In this document: positions 10,996 through 20,356 of the stretch, in pieces
Numbering within the stretch: the first letter of the stretch is position 1
How the letters are laid out: the number at the start of each line of letters is the position of its first letter
Origin: Phragmites australis
Lineage: Eukaryota; Streptophyta; Magnoliopsida; Poales; Poaceae
Length of the DNA: 64,000 nucleotides
Assembly: GCF_958298935.1 (NCBI RefSeq)
Contig: NC_084941.1
Coordinates: forward strand, 18,264,001 to 18,328,000
Direction of reading: 5' to 3'
Notes under the pieces: model-generated
What the model saw: the letters and a program-made list of their open reading frames with translations, nothing else
Told to the model about the DNA's origin: nothing
The model's database searches: none
Position numbers and translations under genes: made by a program

Positions 10996-11944
10996 CACTA
11001 CCCATTACTATAGAAATCGCCATCAATGTTGGTTTAGAACTGTTATCAGTGCTGTTTTTTAAACTGACACTGCGTAATCGGCAATGATAGTTTGAGAGTA
11101 TCAATGCCGGTTATGGAACTATCAATGAAAGCATACTATTACTGCTGGTTTGGGTCACAAATCAACACTGATATGACCACTATCACTGCTACACTGATAT
11201 GATCACTATCATTGCTACACTGATATCACTACTAGTTTGAGTTATAAACCAGCATTGATATTGCTACTATTATTGCCTGTTTGAGCCACGGATCAGTAGT
11301 GAAGTTGCCATTATCACTGTCTGTTCGTGGCTAAAACCGGTAGTGATATCTGCACTATCATTACCTGTTTGAGCCACGAAATGATAGTGATATTTTCACA
11401 TAAAAAATAGCATATATGGTTCACATAAATAAGTAATCATCACATGTCACATATGGTTGACACGTATGATCATTCACATATGGTTTCATCATTTATATAT
11501 TTATAAATTTAAAATTAGGTATTAATATGTAAATTTACATATCTTACCATCATTTAGGAGAACTATGTATTCGTCATTGCAAAAGTAGGTACTTGTAGGT
11601 TGAGCCCTCTATAAAATATTTTTTTGGCTAATCCTATGTTTGGTTGAGAAAATTTCACCGAGACAGAGGGAGAGGAGGGTGGCTCCAATAGTCCTAGGAT
11701 GAGCACCTTAGAAAATCTAATATACCTTTCACCCGTCGTCCTGGTGAAATCTTCCTTGCTATGATCTCATTAAATTTGGTGGCTAATTCTAGCAGAGGAA
11801 ATTTCACCAAGGTAGAGGGAGAAGGAAGTGGCATCTAACCTAATGCACATTTCTCTTCCTCTGTCCAGGTGTAATCCTTAACGGTGGTTGTTAAATAACT
11901 TTAAAATATAATTAGTGAAACCCTACATCAAATAAAAGTCATGT

Positions 11945-12445
11945 AAGATACGAAATCATCATTGGCAAACTACATGTAGCCATCAATATCGTCACTTTTC
12001 AAGAAAACTAGTCCACTAAAATATAACTTTATGTTTGGAACTAGTTTTTTGTATGATTATATTGTGCTAAGGAATGGCAATAAAAAATATTCATTTGTGC
12101 CTCAGTTGTGTATTCAAAATTTGAGTGTGATCTTTTTAGATAATAGAAGTGCAACTACTGATCTCTATTGGTTGAGAGTGTGAATGTGTATGCCTAGACC
12201 ACCTAAGTTCGAGTTCTCTTGGATGTTTACATCTTGTTGTTGCAGAGGTCAGAAGTTGTACTTTTATTATCTATTTTTTTAATGTCATGTTATGGGTATC
12301 AGGGTTTAGATAATTTTGCTGACCTAAATGCTGATATCACAAAACATCACATTCAAACATAATTTGATATGAAATTATCATCGGCAAATTGCATCTATAG
12401 CCTATCATCACTTTCGAAAAAAAAAATAGTCCACTAAAATATAGA
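11945..12445. repeat. Direct repeat pair inside the decayed CACTA
   Basis: The segment around 11947-12028 (ending agtccactaaaatataac) recurs with about 80 percent identity at 12368-12447 (ending agtccactaaaatatagag). The SINE remnant sits between the copies. Confidence 0.5.
12152..12280 (+). mobile_element. tRNA-derived SINE, copy 2 (truncated)
   Basis: Matches the 9073-9253 SINE (ttggttgagagtgtgaatgt, then a tRNA B-box-like aagttcgagttctc, then gcagaggtcagaagttgtac) but lacks part of the A-box region and most of the central linker. Just upstream, 12132-12150 (ttttagataatagaagtg) looks like the 3' end of the same family in inverse orientation, suggesting two fragments joined head to head. 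Confidence 0.65.
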
Positions 12446-12687
12446 GCTATATTAGGATTTTTTTTTAAACACTACTCAACCACTCCTAACTAGAAAAAGG
12501 CACATATCGGTGACCATTTGCAGCAACACATATCTAAGTTCTTTGACTAGTGGGGATGACTAGGTAATTGTTGGGGATTACCTTAGGGTGATGGTGATGA
12601 GGAGGGAGCTGAGGTCTTGGTGTGGAGGAGGTTGGTATCAAGGTGGATGAAGCTCGGCATCCGCTCTGAAATGTGGAGGAGGTCATG

Positions 12688-13920
12688 CACTACAAAAAAG
12701 GCTAATCACTGCCTGTTTCAAACTGCCATCACTACTGATTTTGCTTCCGGCAGTGAACACTCGGTAGTGATAGTCGAACGCTATCACTACCGGGTTCACA
12801 ACTAGCAGTGAAACCGTTTCTCAAGGAACAAAAAAAAAAGAATCTGAGTCGGTCTCAGCATCGAGTTAGAGCCGCTCGAACAACATTGAGCCTGACCTGC
12901 TCGAACCGAAGCCACTCGAGCCTACCGCCCACGAGGAAGGACACATCGCTGCCACCTCATTTGAGGAAGAAGGATGCGCCGCAGCCGCCGCTCCTGAGCA
13001 GTGCGTTCCATGGATCCCGCCACCAGATCTGAAGATGGGCGGGGTTTTGCGCCTTCCTCACCGAAGACATCGATGCGACGTGGACGAGCTCATGTGGGGG
13101 AGGGGCCGCCGCCGTTGACAAGCTCGCTGAGGTGGTGTTCGCTCAGTGATGTGCGTTTATCGAGCATGACCTATCATGAGTCGTGGAGCACCTAGCCACC
13201 GTCAAGGTTGATCCGATGGCGAAGCAGCCGAGCTCGGGCTTGAGGAGACCAGCTGTGCGTGGACGAGCTCGGGTCGCTGTAGATCTGCCTCTTCCCGATC
13301 CGCTATCGTGGATGAGCTCGGGGGGGGGGGGGCAGGAGCTCCCCGCTGCTGTGGCTAAGCTTGGGGAGCAGGAACTCGACGTTGCTGCCATTGCCTCTGG
13401 CAACACCGCCGACCCCGTCTCTGCCTCATCTCCTCCCTCTTCACCAGGGGATGAGGGAGAGAGAGAGGAAGAGGAGGACGGTGGTGGCTAGCCATTAAAG
13501 CGCCCCCACGCCTTGGATCTCGTGATCCAGTTTCAAAGAGAGAGAGAGAGAGGAGGGGATCGAAAGAGATAAAGTGGAGAGAGAGAGAGGAGTCAAACGC
13601 GCGTGGATCTAGGACTTAGAAAATATCAGCGGGCTTGTTGTGCGACATGTGGTGGAGCGATCATCAGTACCAGTTCGTGGCTAGAACTAACACTGATACC
13701 GCCTATCAGTGCTGGTTTGTGTCACAATCCAGCACTGATGTATCAGTGCCGGTTTGTAACACGAACTGGCACTGATAATCGGTACTAGCGCCGGTTCTTA
13801 GCGGCTCCATCATGGTTCGGATGTGGGAGATTTAACAACTTGCAGTGATACATTTGCATTTTTGGTTCTTAAACAACCGACAGTGATGAGCCACCATCTA
13901 TGGCCGGTTCTTTAGTAGTG
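12688..13920. mobile_element. Non-autonomous CACTA element with precise ends
   Basis: Starts cactacaaaaaaggc and ends ttctttagtagtg, so the first and last five bases are inverted CACTA/TAGTG. A 3-bp target-site duplication, ATG, is present at 12685-12687 and 13921-13923. Subterminal repeats of the form atcactaccgggttcac and cagtgccggtttgtaacacg occur in both orientations within about 130 bp of the left end and 280 bp of the right end. At 1233 bp it has no transposase. The GC-rich middle (about 12900-13500) is unlike the ends and may be captured host sequence. Confidence 0.85.
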
Positions 13921-14360
13921 ATGCGGTGAAGGAGGCAGGGGAGGGCGTGGCACATGGAAGGAGGCGAGGCATTGGTGTGAAGGAGGATGGCGTCGGGATG
14001 GATGAGGATGTGGTGTTGGCTCTGAGATGTGGAGGAGGTCGTGTGGTGGAGGCCGAGGTGTCGGTGTGGTGGCTCTAGAGCGGTTAAGTGTTGAAGAATA
14101 GTGGATAAGGATAGTTATATAGGGCAATGTATCATTACTGGATCAAGTAACCAACTAATAATAATAGATGTAATCTGACAGTGTATATAGTTTGAATGCG
14201 CGGGGCATGGAAAACAAGATGTCGGTAATAGTCTATCACTGCCAGTTCACAACTAGCACTGACATTGATTGTATGAATGTGGTGGACACTGGAACTGAGG
14301 CATTAGTGATAGGTCATCACTGCCGGTTGGTAACTACAACTGGCAGTGATACTATCAAAA

Positions 14361-15215
14361 TAAATCGAAAAAAATGTCCTTGAATTGGAAGGCTAGGAAA
14401 GTGACTCGTATGTTCCAAACCACTACAAGCCCAACACAATCATTCGGTTCGACAAGTCAGAGCTGAGGTTTATAAGGTGTGCATGTTATTACTCGATATG
14501 CAATATGGTACTAAAGGATAGTAAAAGTATAGTAGGTTACGACATGCAGTGATGCAAAAGGGGAGGTGAAATAGAGTGAATATTAGTCCACAATGAAACT
14601 GTTCATTTGGCCCAAATGAGGCTAGGCAACACAAGAGTGATGAGTCTATTCAATTGCGATAAGTTCATAGCAACTACTAGTTCTCTAGGCAAGCCACACA
14701 ATGTTAATAAATACAAATTAAACAATAATACATAAAAGTTCATGATACCAATTTAAAAAACCCTCCTGATGTTTAAGCTGGTTGTCAGATCATGTGCCTG
14801 CTCCACCAGGCAGAAGTGGCTCACTCTAGTGAAGACGATATTGTTGTTATCAACATTGTACTTATGACCATGCAGAAATAGAACATTTCCGTGTAACGGG
14901 TAGAAAATATACCAATAGTTGTTATGGGGATCAAAGGCAATCCAGGACAACACATCATTGTTCGGTCCTAGAGCGTACTGGAGAACAACAGCAACGATCA
15001 TCCACAGGCTTCGGATTTGGATGAACCTAATGTCCCCAAATGAAAAGCAAACATTCATGGGGGCTTGTAATGAGACCTAGGTGACGAGCGACAAGCTGGC
15101 TGACCTTAACCCTCCAAGGATTAAAATGAGCCATCACAATGACAAAAGAAGAATATCTACAAAAACATAAGACGAAAAGAACACATAACTAAGTAAAGAA
15201 GAACGAAACACTAAA
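14361..15215. other. Intergenic, no gene recognised
   Basis: Contains a 101-codon open frame on the - strand (14753-15058) without recognisable domain. Nothing else was identified. Confidence 0.3.
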
Positions 15216-16721
15216 TGATGATGAAAGGAAAAATGACTACACCGGATGGTTCGATGTTTATATGGCTGAACACACCGGAGCATTGTGTCCAGAGGCATTT
15301 GACCTCACCGGATGGTCCGGTGCTCAGAGGAGGATACACACCAAAGCATTTCTACTAGAGAAGGTAGCAGCCGTTGAAGATCGAAGATCAACAAGCCGGA
15401 AGGTCCGGTGATGAAGAGAAGTGCACCGGATAATACACAGGACAATGAACAGTGCAAAGACGGAGAAGAAGCAGAAGGCTCCACCGGATAGTCCGGTGAT
15501 TGATTTGAACACATCGGAGGCAAGCATCGGAGCATTGTTGATAAAGGGGAGAATGAAGTGACCTCACCGGAAGGTCCGGTGCTTTGAAGATTATCTCACC
15601 AGAGTAATATTTCCAGAGAGGGTTGCATTGGTTGTGCTGGCTGAGGATAACTCACCGGATGGTTCGGTGATGAAGTGATATGCACCGGAGAATATACCGA
15701 AGCAATTTACACAGAGAAGATGTTGTCTCGAATGGCTAAGGTATACTCACCGTCCGGTGATGATGTTGCATTATACATCAGAGTGTCCGGTATTCACAGA
15801 AGACTAGAGTGGGGTTCCAACGGCTAGTTTGTGAGAGTGTACTCACCGAATGGTCCGATGTTAGTACTATTGTTATCACTGGATCATCCGGTGTTAACAA
15901 CTTTTCTGAGTCGTTGGGTTAACGGCTAGTCCGCGAGGTTGAGGCTATAAATACCCCTCCACTCAGTCATTTGTGGTTGCTGGAGTCCTGAGAAGTTCAT
16001 GTACACCTGAGAAAACACCCAAACCACCAAAGTACTTAAAGTGATCATCCAAGACGATTAAGCATAAGATTAATGAGTGATTAGTGCTTATAGAGAGTGT
16101 GTTGCTAGGTGATTGCTACCTAGAGAGTGGATCAAGGAGTGATCCAAGCTTGTACCTCTTAGTCCGTCGGCACCTTGGAGTCTTGCTGACTCGCCGACAT
16201 ACTTGTTGACCCTCCGACTTAGTGTGGAGCGGCGGCAAGGCGATTGTGCGGGGACACGGGGACCCTTGTCGTGGTGGCTCAAGCTCCGAAGTGATCATGA
16301 CGGCAAGGAACCGGAAGAGAGGTTAATGGTGAGATATTGCCTTGATAGCTGATCTGGGTGGAAGCCTTATCTTTGTGACTTGGTGGCTCAAAGGTCGTGA
16401 CGGGGTGCCGATCGGGAGCATATCCTTTTTGGAGCTCCAATATGGACTAGTGGTGGCATTTATGCCCTTGATATCATAGGATAAAATCTTTGTACCGAGT
16501 TTGCTCTCTCTACCTTATTTACGTTTCCACATTTACATTCTTGCAATTTACATTTCTAGATAGATTGCAAGCTGTTTTGATCGGTAGAGTAGATACACTA
16601 GATAAACATAGATCACATTTAGATAGTGATATAGGTTTATCTTGTGTAGTTTTTTGAGCCAAATAGATTCTAAGTGTTCTAATTCACTCTCCTCCTCTTA
16701 GGACGTCATCGACCCCCTTCA
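15216..16721 (+). mobile_element. LTR (probably solo) with repeated CCGG palindromes
   Basis: The first 650 bp contain at least eight imperfect palindromes of the type caccggatggtccggtg (about 15306, 15393, 15482, 15565, 15653, 15750, 15844 and 15878). A TATA box (ctataaatacc, about 15946) follows, and then about 770 bp of U5-like sequence ending ctcctcttaggacgtcatcg...cttca at 16721. This layout fits LTRs of large grass retrotransposons, probably Ty3/gypsy. I found neither a partner LTR nor a clear target-site duplication, so both edges, and the solo status, are inferred. Confidence 0.55.
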
Positions 16722-17609
16722 AAGCTGAAATTTTTTCACGTTGGCAAGTCATTCTCCTTGTTGCTAGAGACATAAAATTCACATACAAATGTATACAAGT
16801 TGGTCTTGAATTCTCTTATCTCTAAATCATCAACTTAGAGAGTTTCTTTATCAGGTAACTATCTTTTTTGGTTCAAAGTGTTCTTCCTTCAAATTGCAAT
16901 CTTTTTTTGGCTATGACTCGTGGAATAAATTTTAATAGAACCTAGTGTTCGTATAAATCCATGAGAGCCATGCTTTCTTTGATGATCTTTTGGTGTAATA
17001 TGTCTTTCCTAAGTTTTTGTTTCCGCTCTTAGTTTTGAGGTACGCTAGGTGACTAAGATAGGAGAATAACATCAAAGAAATTTGTGAGACGGCTATTCAC
17101 CCTTCTCTAATCGCTATTCTCAGTCCTACAATTTTGTATGAGGGTGCAACCCATGATTGATTTCTTGTCTTCTTAGAGGGTGGGTGCAAATTGCTCGTGT
17201 ATCCATTTCAAGAATCGCAAAATTGAATCCTGACTAACTAGTCATACTGACTCTCAGATCATTGTCAGTGTCAACAATACATCCCCTGAAAGAAACTTCG
17301 ATCCAAATAACCTCTCGAAAGCACAACTGTGTGAAATAGATGACATAAAATAGCACCACAATGTAGCATTAAGGAATGTGCTTGAACAAGGAAATACCAA
17401 ATAGTAATGTGCTTGAAGTACCAAATAGTGATGTGCTGCATGACATAGCACTGTACAATGAAGTATCAAAAGAAATCAGCCAGCTTATAACAAACAAAAC
17501 ATACAAATGGTCGGCACAATGCACCACCATATGAATAAAGTCAACCGGCCCAAAGAAAACGTAAGACCGGGTTCTCATTAATAATTTGGTTCATAGGTGT
17601 CAGTCTTGT
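16722..17609. other. Intergenic, nothing recognised
   Basis: AT-rich. A short internal duplication (aaggaatgtgcttgaa... and agtaatgtgcttgaagtacc, about 17371-17425) is the only structure noted. Confidence 0.3.
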
Positions 17610-18883
17610 GGTCTGTTTGGGACAGAGGAATGGAAAACGGTGGAATTGAGAAAAACCACAGGAAAAATATAGGAATGCAGTGTCAAAATATAGAAATGGA
17701 AAAATACAGGAAATGGATGAGAATGAGCTTTAGGAACGCAGGAATCCATAATATAGACATTAGAAAACAAGGGAGCGATTAAAATAACATAAGAGCTTGT
17801 TGACGGTTTAATTAAGAGACCTGCACACCGTCAAGATCCTATCCTACGATAGTTCCCATCGATCTACTGACGTCTTTCTCCACACGCACACCGTTCCTCT
17901 CTCATGAAACTGTGAAAAATTTATCGTAAAAAAAATGATAAACCTAATAATCCTGTTTATCGGCGGGGGCCGGTAAATTTACTTATCAGTTAAAATTTTT
18001 GATAGTTTTTGAAATTGACACATTTTAATTCCCGAATCCTACACACGAGCAATAAAATATCGATCTGCAGGCTGCAGCTCGCCAAACCATCCCTCCAACC
18101 CTAATTTATTTATGTGTTATTTTTTATTCAAATGATTTAGATACAATCTATATGATTTTCTAAAAAAATTGAGCCCTTTTTTTGAATTTTATCCGAAAAT
18201 TTTTATCTACCACCGATAGATTTATGATAAATCCGATAACCGTATTTATCCCTAAATTTCGATAATTTTTATTACCGATAAATTTTTCTTGCTCTCATCC
18301 CGATCGAGTTGATGGTGCAGCCGGGGTCGCGGGTTGACGAGCGCGGCCGGAGCAAGCGACGAGCGCTCGACGACATCCGCGGCGCGCACCCGGAGGTGTT
18401 CTCCTTCTCGGACCATGCTCCCTGGCCTTTGCTCGAATGTGCTGCAAGCTGGATTTGCTCAAAAGATTTGTGGGGAGCTTGCTGTTCTTTCTTTCTCCGT
18501 AATTGTTGTTAGAATAGAATAGGTGTTTGTCTCCATCTCTTGTCACTTTTTCTTTCCTCTTTCTGTTTTAAAGTTGAAATCTTGATTTGGGAATGGATTC
18601 TGCAACAAAATTGTAAGTGGAATACTTGTTCGTCCGCAAAACTGCAGCACTGCAATGTTGAGGAACAACGCCGGGTAAGCATGATTAGCACGTGAGCTTT
18701 GGAGCGAGCGTCGTGGGAAAGTTTTCCCTGATCTCGGAGCTCATTTTTCCTGTCCTCCCAAAGTACAGGCTTTCCTCCGAAGTTTTTGTCCTGTTCCTTT
18801 GTTAAAAACGATGAGAGAGACAATCCAAAAGAATGTGATTCCTACACTTTTCCTCCGTTTTTCCTTCAATCCAAACGTGCCCC
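17610..18883. mobile_element. Candidate TIR DNA transposon
   Basis: The left end ggtctgtttgggacagagga and the complement of the right end, gggcacgtttggattgaagg, are similar. Both run into A-rich '(g)gaaaaacgg...tgg/aggaaaagt' sequence, so imperfect TIRs of about 45 bp are likely. The 'GG.C.GTTTGG' start recalls PIF/Harbinger (Tourist) families. I could not find a TWA duplication, so the limits are tentative. The GC-rich patch at 18309-18440 differs in composition from the surroundings. Confidence 0.35.
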
Positions 18884-19002
18884 TCATCACCAATATGTGG
18901 ATTTCTGTGATGTCTCAAACCTTTTTCAACGTAGTTAACAGTGAAAAAGAGTAATCGTGCAAAGGGATGACGGTTTAGTGAGGAGACAAAGTAATTTGCA
19001 AT

Positions 19003-19088
19003 TTCGAGGAGGTAATTATGTGAGATAACCATGCAAGTTCGAGGAGGTAATTATGTGAGATAACCGTGATTCGAGGACGTAATTATTC
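19003..19088. repeat. Tandem repeat, ~37-bp unit
   Basis: The unit 'cgaggaggtaattatgtgag ataacc.tg' occurs twice nearly perfectly (from about 19003 and 19040), with a third partial unit cgaggacgtaattatt ending near 19088. Confidence 0.7.
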
Positions 19089-19167
19089 CACTAGTTTCCT
19101 ACACAAAGCAAAAGCCTGTGCACATGTGTGTAGTCCCATCTCATTCATCCAGATAATAAAGGTGATA

Positions 19168-19419
19168 CTCTTCTTACTGTAAATGTAGGTCGTTTTAGTC
19201 TCCTCAACTATTCTCTAAATATAAGTTATTCTTAAATTTCTATGTACTTTTTTCTCTTTTGTTTTATTCATGTCCTTATTTAATAAATGCTATCACTCTC
19301 ACAGATGAATGAGTTATTTTTCCAATGCAGAATAAATAAGGGGCAACAAGGTCATTTGATCTACTTTCTTAATTCTTGTGCATAAATATAAAACAACCTA
19401 CATTTATAATTGAAAGAAG
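19168..19419. mobile_element. Stowaway-like MITE
   Basis: 252 bp flanked by the dinucleotide TA (19166-19167 and 19420-19421). Terminal inverted repeats match between ctgtaaatgtaggtcgtttt on the left and the complement of the right end, attataaatgtaggttgttt. The outermost ends are ctcttctt and cttctttc. TA duplication, size and TIR sequence fit Stowaway (Tc1/mariner-type) MITEs of grasses. Confidence 0.65.
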
Positions 19420-19698
19420 TATATAATTATTTACTATTGATCTCAATGGTATAAAGAAAATGTGCACATGTGCAGTATAACTAGATGCCACCCTCAGTGG
19501 CGGATATAAAAGAGAGGGGCTTTTCTTCCTCTTTTTTCCCCTCTTACATAGGACGAATGCAGGCAGCTGCACGGCAGTCACAACTAATCATGTAACTGCA
19601 GTACAGCATTACATAGAGTGTATTTGACATGACACACATTTTTGCCTGCTCTCCTACCTAGGCAGAAAGAAGAGAGCATGACAACGAGACATGGCATG

Positions 19699-19890
19699 CT
19701 ACTTGAAAGAGTTCGCGATGTCGATAACAAAGCGATATTTCACATCTCAGTTAGTGAGCCTCTCGAGAGCCTCGTTGATATAATCCATCTTGATGATCTC
19801 AATCTTTGGATAGATTTTGTTCACTCCACAGAAGTAAACCATTTCTGTGATGCCCTTTGTTATAGACTACCAGATATGGCACGGGCGAAG
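19699..19890 (-). pseudogene. Cinnamyl-alcohol-dehydrogenase-like C-terminal relic 2
   Basis: On the - strand a continuous stretch encodes CGVNKIYPKIEIIKMDYIN, EALERLTN, a stop, then DVKYRFVIDIANSF and the terminal TAG at 19699-19701. This is the C-terminal block of the CAD family. The upstream GGTKDTQE block is only faintly recognisable and frameshifted near 19850-19870. The in-frame stop after LTN and the absent catalytic domain make it a pseudogene. Relic 1 near 7.3 kb lost a different segment, so the two decayed separately. Confidence 0.75.
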
Positions 19891-20090
19891 CTAGACCTCA
19901 GTCTACCTTGATGCACCACTCAACATACCCTGAATGAATGTGCCATGCATACACTTGCAGGAGTAAAAGGCATCACAGACTTGAGGTAGGGGTGCACAAA
20001 GGGTGAGGTATAGATCTATAGCTAGTAAAAAAAAAAAATTGGACCCTCGTGCACCTGAAATATTGGTTCAGTCTAAATCTAATTGACTTG

Positions 20091-20286
20091 TGTTAGCTAA
20101 CTATTTTCACTACCGTTACTCATCTCCATCTTCTACGTTTCCTACGGATACATGTATACCAGGTCCTGTGGATCACCGTGGTTGTAGGATAGTTTGTTAG
20201 CACTAGAAACTCTCCACGCTCATGTAATCGCATCTATTTAAGCCCTGTAAGCAATGCAATACAGCAGCGAGTTAATCTTTCTTACA
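20091..20286 (+). repeat. 5' LTR of the copia element
   Basis: Begins tgttagctaactatt and ends tttcttaca. A possible TATA-like tatttaagcc lies near 20234, close to the 3' end as expected for such a short LTR. It matches the 3' LTR at 191 of 196 positions. Confidence 0.95.
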
Positions 20287-20300
20287 TGGTATCACAGAGC
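20287..20300 (+). other. Primer-binding site (initiator Met tRNA type)
   Basis: tggtatcacagagc follows the 5' LTR directly. It differs by a single inserted base from the usual plant copia site complementary to the 3' end of initiator methionyl-tRNA. Confidence 0.85.
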
Positions 20301-20356
20301 ACCAGGTTCTAATCCTATTTTCTCGCCCACCCTTCCCGTCTCCCTTCCTCATCGCC

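Larger units (their letters stand above)
10996..14360. mobile_element. Decayed CACTA (En/Spm) element hosting nested insertions
   Basis: CACTA at 10996-11000 opens a cluster of degenerate subterminal motifs (to about 11395) of the kind atcaatgccggtt / gtttgagccacgaa...agtgata, in both orientations. A similar cluster at about 14217-14355 (cactgccagttcacaactag, catcactgccggttggtaac) is the likely other end, although no terminal TAGTG is left there. Inside sit a damaged SINE (12152-12280) and a younger CACTA (12688-13920). No transposase is recognisable. The right boundary is approximate. Confidence 0.45.

Noticed and set aside
13183..13491. 102-codon frame in the short CACTA as a gene
   Set aside because: Ends in a GAG/GGA repeat, includes a run of G residues, and the stretch before it has stops; at most a captured fragment.
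15240..15905. Regularly spaced palindromic repeats as a CRISPR-like array
   Set aside because: Units are diverged and spaced irregularly (70-110 bp), lie in an LTR next to a TATA box, and the DNA is plant nuclear.
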